A stretch of 38,159 nt of DNA from Mariprofundus sp. (GCA_030951025.1 JAUZQK010000102.1:1-38159), one strand, 5' to 3'; counted from the stretch's first letter, positions 9,272-19,206 are shown. The notes: generated from the letters alone by a model not told the origin. Translations and numbers: made by a program.

Positions 9272-10322
9272 TGATATTTTACACCGGCGCGATGAAATCA
9301 CCAGCCTGCTCGCCGACCCTGACATCACCGCCAATCAAAAAAAGTATACCCAGTTAAGCAGAGAATTCTCCGAGATCGAGCCTGTCGCGGCACATGCCGA
9401 AAAACATTTGCAACTCTTGCAACAATTGGCTGATAATCAGGAATTATTGGCAGATCCGGATTGTGACCGGGAGCTTAAAGAACTAACCGAAGCAGAAAAT
9501 CAGGACATCAAACAGGCCATTAGCGATAGCGATGAACAACTTACCCTGCTGTTATTACCCAAAGACCCGAATGATCAGCGCAATGCCATTCTGGAAGTCA
9601 GAGCAGGCACAGGTGGTGATGAAGCGGCGCTGTTTGCAGCGGATTTGTTTCGTATGTACAGCCGTTATGCTGAAATGCAGGGTTTTAAAGTATCCATTTT
9701 ATCCAGCAGTGCGATTGGCTTGGGTGGTTACAAAGAAATCATTGCCCAGATCACCGGCGTGGGTGTGTTTTCACGTTTCAAGTTTGAATCCGGCACCCAC
9801 CGTGTACAACGTGTACCTGAAACCGAGTCCGGTGGCCGCATCCACACCTCTGCCTGCACCGTCGCCATTTTGCCCGAAGCTGAAGCGGTTGATGTAAACC
9901 TGCGCCCAGAAGATATTCGCATTGATGTCTACCGCGCCTCCGGTGCAGGCGGCCAGCATGTCAACAAAACCGAATCGGCCGTACGCCTAACCCATGCCCC
10001 CAGCGGCCTGGTGGTGACTTGTCAGGATCAGGCCAGCCAACATAAAAACAAAGCCCAGGCCATGAAGGTGTTGCAAGCCCGTTTGTTCGACAAACAACAA
10101 TCCGAAGCCAATGCCGAACGCTCCGGTATGCGCAAGGATATGGTCGGCTCCGGTGACCGCTCCGAACGCATTCGCACCTACAATTACCCACAGGGGCGCA
10201 TCACCGATCACCGTATCAATTTAACCTTGTACAAGCTCGATCAAATCCTCGGTGGCGATATGACCGAATTGATCGATGCACTGCTAACCCACCATCAGGC
10301 TGAACTGCTCGCCGCACAGTGA
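9255..10322 (+). CDS. prfA: Peptide chain release factor 1
   Basis: RF1 recognises UAA and UAG and triggers peptide release. At 355 residues it has the universal GGQ motif ([18 protein letters not shown], about residue 230) and the stop-codon-reading region near residues 180-190 ([15 protein letters not shown]). The C-terminal [17 protein letters not shown] is typical of RF1. The Gln of GGQ is the target of PrmC, encoded just downstream with overlapping stop and start. The ribosome site AGAGGA lies within the end of hemA. Confidence 0.97.
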   Translation: MNTRLNDILHRRDEITSLLADPDITANQKKYTQLSREFSEIEPVAAHAEKHLQLLQQLADNQELLADPDCDRELKELTEAENQDIKQAISDSDEQLTLLLLPKDPNDQRNAILEVRAGTGGDEAALFAADLFRMYSRYAEMQGFKVSILSSSAIGLGGYKEIIAQITGVGVFSRFKFESGTHRVQRVPETESGGRIHTSACTVAILPEAEAVDVNLRPEDIRIDVYRASGAGGQHVNKTESAVRLTHAPSGLVVTCQDQASQHKNKAQAMKVLQARLFDKQQSEANAERSGMRKDMVGSGDRSERIRTYNYPQGRITDHRINLTLYKLDQILGGDMTELIDALLTHHQAELLAAQ

Positions 10323-11200
10323 GAATAGATAGCTCTCAACCCACTACGACCCGTCAGATCATTCAGCAAGCCACAAGCAGTCTGAAAAAAGCCGGCTGCG
10401 ATAGCCCCAGACTCGATGCCGAATTGCTGCTCATGCAAGTTTGGCACATGCAGCGCACAGATCTGATCATGCGTTCAACAGAGCCTGTGCCTGAAGCTGT
10501 GCAGCAGGCATTTGAAATACTCATTCAGCGCCGCAGACAGCGTGAACCCTTGGCTTATATTCTCGGGGAAAAAGAATTCTGGTCACGTCCCTTCCATGTC
10601 TGCCCCGATGTGTTAATTCCGCGTCCAGAAACTGAACATCTGATCGAAGCCGTACTGGATCATTTTCCTGATCAACAGGGTAAGCTGTATTTTTGTGATA
10701 TTGGCACAGGCAGTGGTTGCATCGCGGTGACACTGGCATGTGAATACCCCAATGCCCGCATCATCGCGACTGATATTTCCCATGCCGCCTTAAACATCGC
10801 CAAGAAAAATGCCATCCTCCATCAAGTCGAGCAGCGCATCGCTTTCAGACAGGGCGATATGCTGGCCGCTCTGCAAGCTGACGATGCGCGCTGTGATGCC
10901 ATCATCTCCAACCCCCCTTACGTAAGCCAAGATGAAATGGCGACACTGGAGCCCGAATTATCTCACGAGCCACATCAGGCGCTCACCGATGGTGCTGATG
11001 GACTACGTCATTTGAAAAGTATTCTCCATGATGCAGAAACATATTTGAATACAGATGGTTTGATCATACTCGAAACCGGCCCTTGTGGTTTACCTCCCAC
11101 ACCAGCTTCACTCAGCTTTGAACACAGCATCGAAGATCTGGCCGGCCATGCTCGCGGCGGCATTTACCAACGCGCTAACAGGCTAAATCAAGATGGATGA
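10319..11200 (+). CDS. prmC: Release factor glutamine methyltransferase
   Basis: This SAM-dependent enzyme methylates the Gln of the GGQ motif in release factors. At 293 residues it has an N-terminal helical substrate domain, a motif I region ([16 protein letters not shown]) and the catalytic NPPY motif ([10 protein letters not shown], about residue 199). Upstream of motif I is the conserved block [13 protein letters not shown]. The start is GTG at 10319, overlapping the prfA stop (GTGA), which couples the enzyme to its substrate. The C-terminal part is slightly divergent ([12 protein letters not shown]), but the length is normal. Confidence 0.96.
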   Translation: MRIDSSQPTTTRQIIQQATSSLKKAGCDSPRLDAELLLMQVWHMQRTDLIMRSTEPVPEAVQQAFEILIQRRRQREPLAYILGEKEFWSRPFHVCPDVLIPRPETEHLIEAVLDHFPDQQGKLYFCDIGTGSGCIAVTLACEYPNARIIATDISHAALNIAKKNAILHQVEQRIAFRQGDMLAALQADDARCDAIISNPPYVSQDEMATLEPELSHEPHQALTDGADGLRHLKSILHDAETYLNTDGLIILETGPCGLPPTPASLSFEHSIEDLAGHARGGIYQRANRLNQDG

Positions 11201-11819
11201 ATGGATCAATATTGTCATTCGACAATTGATTCTCTACAGCTTGCCTGTCGTCATTTCACTCACCACCGTCACCTTCATAGAATCCCGATTCAGTCGCACA
11301 ACTATCCCGCATCCCTTTTTTGCCATCTCCTGGCGTGGCACCTGGTTACCCTTGCTGGCTTCTTTAGCTTTGCATCGCGGCATTATCATCGCACTGCCAA
11401 ATCCCCTGACTCCGGGTGTCAAAACCGCCAGCATTCGTTGCCTTGTCCACGCCCTGTTATGCCTGTTGGGCTTTTGTTTGTATTGCTGGAGCCTGTCTCA
11501 AAACCTGGCTCAGAGCGCTCCGGCAGGTCTGCCCCCGTTGCATCACTGGTGGCTCAAGGTATTGATGTTTTTTAACCTGTGCATGTTCAGTCTGCATCTC
11601 TTGCCTTTGCCAGGACTTGTGATGGGTGAATGGCTGCTAACAAGCCCATGGGCTAACAAAGCCAGGCATATCAAACGATATCATGTGCAGAGCAAACACC
11701 GTTGGATCCTCATCACCGTATTGGCTGCATCGCCGCTGTTGGATCTTGCTCTGGGCGCACTGATTGTATTTCCAGTTTATGAATCAATGAGCAGCATCGC
11801 CGCACATTTAGCGCATTAA
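11193..11819 (+). CDS. Small membrane protein with M50-like NxxLPLPxL segment
   Basis: This 208-residue protein has about five or six hydrophobic segments. Its start lies inside the last codons of prmC (8-base overlap), so it is the fourth gene of the hemA operon. The segment FFNLCMFSLHLLPLPGLVMG (about residues 127-146) resembles the membrane motif of site-2 metalloproteases (M50), whose usual form is FNLLPxPPLDG. The zinc-binding HExxH motif is absent, and the Asp of the LDG motif is replaced. It may be a degenerate, non-catalytic relative or an unrelated membrane protein. The function is unknown. Confidence 0.6.
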   Translation: MDEWINIVIRQLILYSLPVVISLTTVTFIESRFSRTTIPHPFFAISWRGTWLPLLASLALHRGIIIALPNPLTPGVKTASIRCLVHALLCLLGFCLYCWSLSQNLAQSAPAGLPPLHHWWLKVLMFFNLCMFSLHLLPLPGLVMGEWLLTSPWANKARHIKRYHVQSKHRWILITVLAASPLLDLALGALIVFPVYESMSSIAAHLAH

Positions 11820-11842
11820 TTTAGTGCCTTAATATCATTCAG

Positions 11843-11878
11843 CCTCGTTACAAAACAAATTTCAACCTCGTTACAAAA
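11843..11878. repeat. Two direct repeats before the HDOD gene
   Basis: CCTCGTTACAAAA occurs at 11843-11855 and again at 11866-11878, identical and 23 bases apart (about two helical turns). They lie 30-65 bases upstream of the HDOD gene and are candidate regulator sites. Confidence 0.5.
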
Positions 11879-11909
11879 AATTGGCCTGATCATTGCTTCT
11901 CCTTTCACT

Positions 11910-12719
11910 ATGACGACATCCGGCTTTGATCGACAATCCACCCTCGAACTCCTGCAGTTCAGTGAAGATATCCCTTCGCTGCCGGATCGATTCGTAAAAA
12001 TTCAAAATATTATTCAAGACCCGAACTCCAATGCCAAAGATTTGGCGCAAGTGATTCGCAGTGATCAAGCCACCACCGTCATGATACTCAAATTTGCCAA
12101 TTCATCGGCCTATAACCCCTCCGGCACACCCATCAGTGAATTATCCAAAGCTATTGCACGCCTCGGCAATACCGAATCGATACATATCGCCTCCGCCATG
12201 TCGTTGATGTACGGCATGATATTACCCACCGGCATGGCCAATATCCGCATCTTTTGGTCGCATGCCTTTGGCGTTGCCATGGTGGCGGAAAGTCTGGCCA
12301 AAGCAGCCGATCCAAAGCAGCTGCGTGGCAGCCATGAAACAGCCTTTATGGCAGGTTTAATGCACGACATTGGCCGTGCAGCACTCGGCATGCGAGTGGA
12401 TCTCTCCTACTTTGAACGTGAAACCGGCCATTTGCATGAAGCCGATCTAATCCATGCCGAAGAAGCCCATTACGGTGTCAATCATGCCGAAGCTGGCATG
12501 CATTTGCTGCGTTTGTGGCAACTACCCGCCGACCTGTGCCAAGCTGTCGCCGAACACCATCTGGCTGATAGCTCAATTTTTCTGGCCAGGGTGTGTTATC
12601 TGGCCAATGAATTCTGCAATGAACACCTGCCCGAACGTACTACATTTGAAGATATCGCCGAGATAATCCAGCAAGAGCTGGAAAACAATCCACCTGATAC
12701 CTCAATTCTAAACAGCTAA
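11910..12719 (+). CDS. HDOD domain protein
   Basis: This 269-residue cytoplasmic protein has an HDOD domain over about residues 18-215. HDOD is a metal-site-divergent relative of HD phosphohydrolases found in signalling proteins linked to motility, cyclic-di-GMP and stress. Typical blocks visible are LPDRFVKIQNIIQDPNSNAK, then IRSDQATTVMILKFANSSAY, AIARLGNTE, and later GLMHDIGRAALG and HYGVNHAEAGMHLLRLWQLP. Some HD residues (HD in LMHDIG) remain. There is no fused GGDEF or response-regulator domain. Two direct repeats lie just upstream. No clear Shine-Dalgarno is seen. Confidence 0.88.
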   Translation: MTTSGFDRQSTLELLQFSEDIPSLPDRFVKIQNIIQDPNSNAKDLAQVIRSDQATTVMILKFANSSAYNPSGTPISELSKAIARLGNTESIHIASAMSLMYGMILPTGMANIRIFWSHAFGVAMVAESLAKAADPKQLRGSHETAFMAGLMHDIGRAALGMRVDLSYFERETGHLHEADLIHAEEAHYGVNHAEAGMHLLRLWQLPADLCQAVAEHHLADSSIFLARVCYLANEFCNEHLPERTTFEDIAEIIQQELENNPPDTSILNS

Positions 12720-12847
12720 CAGCCACTCAACATCTCGCCCCCCAAAACACAAGACTTGGACGACGAATAATAAACAAAATTGCCGTGTGCAGTTGCAAGT
12801 CGTAATATCGGCGCAAACAAGCAAGCAAGGGAAATCAACACACTGCA

Positions 12848-14644
12848 ATGATTTTATGGGATACGCTGCGCGACAGCAAAAAAAGAGCTTTGGCATGGTC
12901 GCGCGAGCAGGATACCCTGTACATCGTCATTCTGGCTGTCGTGGTGGGTATTCTCTCCGGTTATACGGCAATATTGCTGCGTTTTATGATCGAATGGGTC
13001 AGCCTGTTCTGGACAGGTGAACGCACCTGGGAAGAAGCCATCCAGAGTACCCCCTGGTATATCTATCTGATTGCACCCACCATCACCGGCTTTTTGGTCG
13101 GCTGGATTGCGCTGCGTTTTTTACCCGGTGGAGAATTGCGTGGTGTCTCCGGTGTACTGGCCGATATGGTTGAGCGCCGGGCACGTGTGCATCCACGTCA
13201 GCTCGGTACTGAAACCGTCGGTGCTGCACTGGCTATTGGTGGTGGAGCCAGCCTTGGGCGTGAAGGGCCTACTGTTGCACTCGGTGCTTTAATTGCCTCT
13301 GAAATCGGCCAGCGCTTGAATCTCTCTGAACAACAACTGCGTATTTTAATTGGTTGCGGAGCCGCAGCAGGCATTGCGGCATCGTTTAATACCCCTATTG
13401 CCGGTGCCTTGTTTGCACTGGAAGTGATCTTGGCCGATTATGCTATCGCCACATTCAGCCCGATTGTGATTGCTTCGGTGATGGGGACGGTCATTGCGCG
13501 TTCCGAGCTGGGTGATTTTCCGGCTTTCACTGTGCCTGAATATCATCTGATCAGCCTGTGGGAAATACCCGCTTATATTGCTATCGGTGCCATTTGCGGC
13601 CTCGTCGCCACCTTGTTCATCAAAGTCCAGCAGCCCACCCGTGCATGGTTGACTAAAATGATTCCGGATCGGCGTTTTCGGCCTGCTATGGTGGGCTTTA
13701 GCATTGGTTTGTTGGGGCTGGCTTTACCGCAAGTGATGTCCATTGGTTATGGCATTGTTGAAGATATGTTGCTCGAACGCATCCAGCCCGAAATCCTCGG
13801 TTATGCGCTACCCTTGGCGGCATTTCTAGCCATCGTCTTGATCGCTAAGTTTATCGCTACGTTATTGAGTGCAGCAGGTGGTTTCCCCGGTGGATTGTTT
13901 GGCCCTGCGCTGTTTATGGGCGCAACCGTCGGAGCCTTATTTGGCGATATCGCACATGGTTTTTCACCTTCCTATTCAGAGAGTTACGGCGCTTATGCCC
14001 TGGTTGCCTGTGGCGCATTAACGGCTGCGGCGTTACATGCACCACTCACCGTAATCCTGATCGTCTTTGAGATGACCGCCAATTATAACATCATGTTACC
14101 ATTAATGGCCGCCTGCAGTGTAGCCACCATGATCACGCGCTCCTTCAGCCATGCCTCCGTCTTTACCGAAGTGCTCGAAGAGCGTGGCATTGATGCCGAC
14201 TGGGGACTGGAGCAATCATGGATGCGCTCTGTCTCGGTTGAAAAAATACCCTGGTTGGCTATCCCCCGTGTTTCTGAACATGCCCGCTTGCAAGAATTAA
14301 AACAGGTGTACACCGGTTCCGGCAAAGGCTGTGTTCAAGTTATCGATGATGATGGTTTAATGGTCGGCATTGTCACCTTTGCCGATTTACAGAAATGGCT
14401 GATTGATCCGACACTCGATCAAGTGGTGGTGGCCAGTGAAGTGGCCAACCGTCAGGTGCAGGTGATTTCTGAATCAGACACCTTGCTCGATGCCATCAAT
14501 ATTCTCGATCATGAAGAGTTCGAGCAAATGCCTGTTGTGGCTGATGATAACCCGCGCAAGGTGCTCGGTATGTTATCGCGCAACGCCATCTTCTCGACCT
14601 ACCATAAAATGATCGTTAAACACGGTGATGGCGGCCATCAATAA
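12848..14644 (+). CDS. CLC-family chloride channel or transporter with CBS pair
   Basis: This 598-residue protein is a CLC membrane domain (about residues 20-440) followed by two CBS domains (about 460-590). The anion-pathway motif GREGP carries the gating glutamate at residue 139, and GGFPGGLFGPALFMGA (near residue 340) is the GxFxP motif. In place of GSGIP it has a divergent GVSGVL near residues 99-104. At the position of the proton glutamate of the E. coli exchanger (E203) it has Val193 (ALEV), as in channel-type CLCs. The CBS pair suggests nucleotide control. A purine-rich AAGGGAAA lies rather far (~16 bases) from the ATG, so the exact start is not certain. Confidence 0.92.
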   Translation: MILWDTLRDSKKRALAWSREQDTLYIVILAVVVGILSGYTAILLRFMIEWVSLFWTGERTWEEAIQSTPWYIYLIAPTITGFLVGWIALRFLPGGELRGVSGVLADMVERRARVHPRQLGTETVGAALAIGGGASLGREGPTVALGALIASEIGQRLNLSEQQLRILIGCGAAAGIAASFNTPIAGALFALEVILADYAIATFSPIVIASVMGTVIARSELGDFPAFTVPEYHLISLWEIPAYIAIGAICGLVATLFIKVQQPTRAWLTKMIPDRRFRPAMVGFSIGLLGLALPQVMSIGYGIVEDMLLERIQPEILGYALPLAAFLAIVLIAKFIATLLSAAGGFPGGLFGPALFMGATVGALFGDIAHGFSPSYSESYGAYALVACGALTAAALHAPLTVILIVFEMTANYNIMLPLMAACSVATMITRSFSHASVFTEVLEERGIDADWGLEQSWMRSVSVEKIPWLAIPRVSEHARLQELKQVYTGSGKGCVQVIDDDGLMVGIVTFADLQKWLIDPTLDQVVVASEVANRQVQVISESDTLLDAINILDHEEFEQMPVVADDNPRKVLGMLSRNAIFSTYHKMIVKHGDGGHQ

Positions 14645-16793
14645 TGTACAAACACAAAACATGTTAAATCCGGCTCAGCAGCAAGCAGCCCAGGCAGGCG
14701 ATGGTCCGCAGTTGATTCTAGCCGGAGCCGGTTCCGGCAAAACACGCACCATTGTGCATCGCATTGGCCATTTGATTGCCACAGCACAGGTTGCACCGCA
14801 TCGTATTCTGGCCGTTTCATTCACCAACAAATCGGCGGCCGAATTAAAACTCCGTTTAAGTGATTTGATCGGTGATGGCGGCGGCGGTGTGGTATCCGGC
14901 ACATTTCATGCCATTTCGTTGCGATTCTTACGCCGTTACGCCGATGCTCTGGCTTATCCACGCAGCTTCCAGATTATCGATAGCGATGATCAAAAGGCAC
15001 TGATTAAACGCATTTTAAAAAGCCGCAATATCGCCAGCGACCGCTTGCATCCCGGCTATTTATTAAACTGGATCGAACATTGCAAACATGCCGGGCTAAC
15101 CCCTGAGCAGACTCCAGAACATGGCTGGAATGGCATCAATATGGTGGAGCTGTATGGCAACTACCAAGCCGAACTGCAACGCCATGAACGCATGGACTTT
15201 TCCGATCTCATATTAAACACCGTATTGTTGATGCGCCACCATCCGGATATCGCCACTGCACTGCGCTGTCGCTTTGATCATGTGCTGGTCGATGAATATC
15301 AGGATACCAATCCCATCCAGCATGAATGGCTGATGCATTTGTGCAACGAACATCATAATCTGACCGTGGTCGGTGATGATGATCAGAGCATTTATGGCTG
15401 GCGCGGTGCAGATGTGCGTCATATCCTTGAATTTGAACAGCTCTGGAATGGCGCGACACTGCACCGGCTACAAGAAAACTATCGTTCCAGCGGTGCTATT
15501 CTTAGCCTCGCCAATGCTGTCATTTGTGAAAACACAGATCGGCATGAAAAAAACTTGCAAGCCACCAAGGCCATCGGTGACACACCCGAATGGAAAGTCT
15601 GCAACGATGAATATGACGAAGCCCGTCGCATCATGCAGCAAGTCGAAGTCTGGCAGTCTCACGGTTATAAAAACTCAGAAATCGCCATACTCTACCGCTC
15701 CAATCGTCAATCCCTGCCACTGGAGCAGGTCTTTCGTGAAGCCAATATTCCTTACCGTATCATTGGCGGGCTGGGTTTCTTTGAACGCATGGAAATCAAG
15801 GATGCGCTGGCATTCTGGGCTTTACTCAATCGCTGTGGTGATAGCCTGCAACTGCTGCGTATTTGCAACAAGCCCAAACGCGGCTTAGGCAATATCGGCC
15901 AGGAACAGATCGCCAGCCAACTGGCCGCATCCGGCATGCGGGCTTATGAATGGCTTGATCTACTGGCTGCAGGCCATGCTGAAGGAGCGGCTAAAAAGCT
16001 GATGCCTCTGGCTCAGATGCTGGTCGATATACGGAGCGAGCATGAAAGCCTGCCCGATCGTGGACTGAACAGGATTTTAGAAGCCTGCGGCTATCTCGAC
16101 AGCCTCAACGCCATGGGTGAAATCGAGGCGGCTGCACGCATTGATAATGTGCGCACGCTGCAAGATTATATTGAGCTTTCACTCGCTCAGGATATTAGCC
16201 CCATTGATTTCATGGATCGTGCCGCACTGTTGCAAAGCAGTGAAGGCATCAATGATCAGGATGATGATCAGCAAGAAATTGATTCGGTCGCCATGATGAG
16301 TCTGCACCGCGCCAAAGGGCTGGAATTTGATTGTGTGGTATTGCCCGGTGTCGAAGAAGGTTTATTGCCACATCAGCGTTCACTCGATGAAGGCGATGCC
16401 GGCATCGCCGAAGAACGGCGTTTGCTCTATGTCGGCATCACCCGAGCCCGTGATCATGTGCTGCTGACATCGGCACGTTTGCGCCGCTTTTATGGTGAAA
16501 TGCATTATCCGCTACCGAGCCGCTTCATCAAAAGCTTGTCGAACGATATCTTGCAACACCGAGACGCAGCCATGCAACCGGCCACTGGGCTCGGCAATGA
16601 AAACGGCAATCAAAGCTCCAATGTCGGCGGTTTTAATATCGGCATCGGCAGCAATGTCGCTCATCCGAGTTTCGGTGAAGGCGTTGTGCTGGCGCTGGAG
16701 GGGGCTGGGGATGCAGCCCGTGTCACCATCCAGTTCCGCCGTTCCGGCACCAAACGATTGATGCTAAAGTATGCCGCACTGCAATGTGCTTAG
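14625..16793 (+). CDS. UvrD/PcrA/Rep-type DNA helicase
   Basis: This is a superfamily 1A 3'-5' DNA helicase of 722 residues, for repair or replication-fork restart. Motifs in order are Q motif LNPAQQQAAQ, Walker A AGAGSGKT, motif II DEYQDTNPIQ, motif III GDDDQSIYGWRGA, motif V LHRAKGLEFDCV and motif VI YVGITRARD. The N-terminus MLNPAQQQA is Rep-like. The C-terminus (HPSFGEGVVLALEGAGDAAR) matches the Tudor-like tail of UvrD/PcrA, so it is best called UvrD/PcrA type. The open frame begins at GTG 14625 inside the clc gene, but the conserved start is probably ATG 14661, 17 bases after the clc stop. No strong ribosome site marks either. Confidence 0.93.
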   Translation: MMAAINNVQTQNMLNPAQQQAAQAGDGPQLILAGAGSGKTRTIVHRIGHLIATAQVAPHRILAVSFTNKSAAELKLRLSDLIGDGGGGVVSGTFHAISLRFLRRYADALAYPRSFQIIDSDDQKALIKRILKSRNIASDRLHPGYLLNWIEHCKHAGLTPEQTPEHGWNGINMVELYGNYQAELQRHERMDFSDLILNTVLLMRHHPDIATALRCRFDHVLVDEYQDTNPIQHEWLMHLCNEHHNLTVVGDDDQSIYGWRGADVRHILEFEQLWNGATLHRLQENYRSSGAILSLANAVICENTDRHEKNLQATKAIGDTPEWKVCNDEYDEARRIMQQVEVWQSHGYKNSEIAILYRSNRQSLPLEQVFREANIPYRIIGGLGFFERMEIKDALAFWALLNRCGDSLQLLRICNKPKRGLGNIGQEQIASQLAASGMRAYEWLDLLAAGHAEGAAKKLMPLAQMLVDIRSEHESLPDRGLNRILEACGYLDSLNAMGEIEAAARIDNVRTLQDYIELSLAQDISPIDFMDRAALLQSSEGINDQDDDQQEIDSVAMMSLHRAKGLEFDCVVLPGVEEGLLPHQRSLDEGDAGIAEERRLLYVGITRARDHVLLTSARLRRFYGEMHYPLPSRFIKSLSNDILQHRDAAMQPATGLGNENGNQSSNVGGFNIGIGSNVAHPSFGEGVVLALEGAGDAARVTIQFRRSGTKRLMLKYAALQCA

Positions 16794-16802
16794 GGAGATC
16801 AA

Positions 16803-17147
16803 ATGACTGTTAAAATTTACCATAACCCGCGCTGTTCCAAATCCAGACAAACACTGGCTTTATTACAAGACAACGGCATTTCGCCTGAAGTCATCGAATA
16901 CTTGAACACACCCCCCAGCCCTAGCGAACTGGATCAAATATTGACCATGCTGGGCAAGCAACCATCCGAACTCATGCGCACAGGTGAAGAGGAGTTCAAC
17001 ACATATTTCAAAGCTAAAGACTTATCGCGTGATGAAAGTATCGCCTTAATGGTCGCCCACCCCAAAGTCATTGAACGCCCGATTGTGGTGCATGGCAACA
17101 AGGCTGCAATAGGCCGACCACCTGAGAATGTATTGGCTATTTTGTAG
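16803..17147 (+). CDS. arsC: ArsC-family arsenate reductase-like protein
   Basis: This is a 114-residue thioredoxin-fold protein of the glutaredoxin-dependent ArsC family. The catalytic Cys lies in HNPRCSKSRQTL (residue 11). The Arg residues of the oxyanion site are represented by the later ERPIVVHGNKAAIGRPPENV. Such proteins reduce arsenate to arsenite, but YfgD/Spx-like relatives exist and no other ars genes (arsB, arsR) are nearby, so arsenic resistance is not proven. A GGGAGATCAA site precedes the ATG, 9 bases after the helicase stop. Its 3' end overlaps the converging kinase gene by 11 bases. Confidence 0.88.
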   Translation: MTVKIYHNPRCSKSRQTLALLQDNGISPEVIEYLNTPPSPSELDQILTMLGKQPSELMRTGEEEFNTYFKAKDLSRDESIALMVAHPKVIERPIVVHGNKAAIGRPPENVLAIL

Positions 17148-19206
17148 CTTTAGCGACCACTGAACGCAGCATATCCAAGCTGAATGGCTTGCTGATAAAG
17201 TCATTCGGCTGGCACTGCCTATCCAGATCAAGTGCGGTTTCCGCATCGTAACCCGAGGACATGGCAACATAGATATCCGGCCGAATTTCGCGTAAGCAGT
17301 TTAAACATTCCATACCACCCATTTCAGGCATGGTTACATCGAGCAATACCCAGTCGAAATCAGAATCACTGCCAAACAATTCAACCGCCTCACGACCATT
17401 GTTTGCCGTTGCCACGCTTAGCCCCAAATGCTCCAGCATACGCGAGGCCACATGAATCACGCCAGGCTCATCATCCACCAATAGCACACGACCGGATACG
17501 CTGCGTTTGATATCACGCGGCTGAATGAGATGAGCATGTGATGCCTGATCAATGGCCGGAATCCACACTGACATTGTCGTGCCTTTACCCAGCTGACTGT
17601 TGATCTGCATCGCTGCATCATGTGATCGCAAGATACCCAGTGTTGCACTCATGCCGAGACCGCGACCGGTGAACTTCGTGGTGAAAAAAGGATCGAAGAT
17701 ACGTTCTATGGTGTTCGTATCCATGCCCATACCATCATCTTTCACGTTCAACACGATATAATCGCCGGCTGATAAGTCTCCATTCGAGAAATGCCGAGCA
17801 TCACCGGCGGCAAGCTGTTGCTGAGTAATTGAAATGTGGATGTCGCCGGTCTGTTCGTTGCCAATGGCTTCCGATGCATTGATCACCAGATTCAATAACA
17901 CTTGCCTGATCTGCCCGCCATCGGCCATGACCCATGCCTCTGCTTGCTGCTCACTAAATGACAAATTCACCTTTTTAGCCTTTGAAGCCTCCAGCAATGG
18001 CAACATTTCCTTAACCAGGTTTTGTAAATCCATTGCTTCAGCTTGCATCACACTCTTACCCGAATAATCCAGCATTTGCCGACACAGATCGGTCGCCACA
18101 TGGGTAGCCGACTCCACACAGCCAAGCGATTCCCGCATCGATTCAGAGATATCATGATCCAGCTTGGCAAGCTCGACATTGCCCTGAATCACCGTCAGCA
18201 GATTATTAAAATCATGCGCAATGCCACCAGCCATTAGCCCCAACGACTCCAGCCGTTGGGCATGTTGAACCTGCTGCTCCAATGATTTCTGTTCTACTTC
18301 TGCGGTTAATTTTTCCGTCACATCAATGGCAAACGCCACCAACCCGGAGACCTGATCGTCCTTGGCCAAACGCACCTTGATGAAATCAAATACCCTCACC
18401 ACCCCATCGGCACAAACAATCTCATCACGCCCATAAAATGCATGCGGACTCGCCAGGCATGCCTCATCCGAAGCCAACACCATCTCAATCATCGATTCAG
18501 GTAACAAACGGGTATAATCATCAGCCTGTTGTGCCTCTGCCTCAGAAATGCCGCATATCTTCACCCAGGCTCGGTTAACAAACTGCACCTTACGATGCTG
18601 ATCAACCATCCAGATGCCAATGGGTGAATGATCCAGAATCACCTGCATGCGATCCTGCTGCTCTGCCAAAGCGCGATATGATTCGGTCAATTGCCGTTTG
18701 CGCCACTCAAGCTGAGATTGATAAATATGGGCAAATATCCAATAAAACAAGACGACGGTGACAATATGAAACAACTGCGTTTCTGTATACGATGTATGAA
18801 CCAGTTCAAACCACTGCAACAGCAGCGCAATAAGCAGCTCCATGACAAAAAAGGCAACCCAATAACGGGCTGTATTCACCTGCTGCACAAAATAAACGAC
18901 AAAGGGTAGGCCAGCCAACCAATAAATACCGGTATCTTCAATACTGGTCAGAAAAATCAGCCCTGAAAACAATAACAACGCAGATGCCATCAGGGTATTT
19001 TCAGCGCTCGCCGTGCTGGCACCCAAACGTACACGCCAATAGGTGCCGAGCATCACCACTGCCAATGTCATTTCCACATACATCAGCGCCATGCAACAGC
19101 CATCAAACCAGTGTATGACAACAAAAAACATCAACGTCAAACCACTGATCAAATGTACCCAGGCCAGCACCTGTCGTCGATTTTCAAATATTTCTGCTGA
19201 TTTCAT
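17137..19206 (-). CDS. Hybrid sensor histidine kinase with PAS and receiver domains
   Basis: This is a 689-residue membrane sensor. About six membrane helices occupy residues 13-170. A PAS domain follows (about 190-300; HSPIGIWMVDQHRKVQFVNR) and then a dimerisation/phosphoacceptor helix with His331 in GGIAHDFNNLLT. The ATPase domain runs about 400-545 (LVINASEAI N box, DDGMGMD G1 box, FTGRGLGMSATLGI G2 box). A C-terminal receiver (about 570-689) has acidic DDE, Asp623 in LLDVTMPEMGG, and Lys in ISKPFS. The signal sensed is unknown, and no separate response regulator or output gene is adjacent. The start at 19206 gives a good N-terminus. It diverges from the deaminase gene across a 100-base gap. 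Confidence 0.95.
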   Translation of the reverse strand: MKSAEIFENRRQVLAWVHLISGLTLMFFVVIHWFDGCCMALMYVEMTLAVVMLGTYWRVRLGASTASAENTLMASALLLFSGLIFLTSIEDTGIYWLAGLPFVVYFVQQVNTARYWVAFFVMELLIALLLQWFELVHTSYTETQLFHIVTVVLFYWIFAHIYQSQLEWRKRQLTESYRALAEQQDRMQVILDHSPIGIWMVDQHRKVQFVNRAWVKICGISEAEAQQADDYTRLLPESMIEMVLASDEACLASPHAFYGRDEIVCADGVVRVFDFIKVRLAKDDQVSGLVAFAIDVTEKLTAEVEQKSLEQQVQHAQRLESLGLMAGGIAHDFNNLLTVIQGNVELAKLDHDISESMRESLGCVESATHVATDLCRQMLDYSGKSVMQAEAMDLQNLVKEMLPLLEASKAKKVNLSFSEQQAEAWVMADGGQIRQVLLNLVINASEAIGNEQTGDIHISITQQQLAAGDARHFSNGDLSAGDYIVLNVKDDGMGMDTNTIERIFDPFFTTKFTGRGLGMSATLGILRSHDAAMQINSQLGKGTTMSVWIPAIDQASHAHLIQPRDIKRSVSGRVLLVDDEPGVIHVASRMLEHLGLSVATANNGREAVELFGSDSDFDWVLLDVTMPEMGGMECLNCLREIRPDIYVAMSSGYDAETALDLDRQCQPNDFISKPFSLDMLRSVVAKATK

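Noticed and set aside
15373-15888. 171-residue open frame in another frame inside the helicase gene
   Set aside because: It lies wholly within the conserved helicase sequence and has no recognisable features or ribosome site.
16803-17147. Arsenic resistance operon
   Set aside because: Only the ArsC-like protein is present; no arsR, arsB or acr3 gene is in the window.
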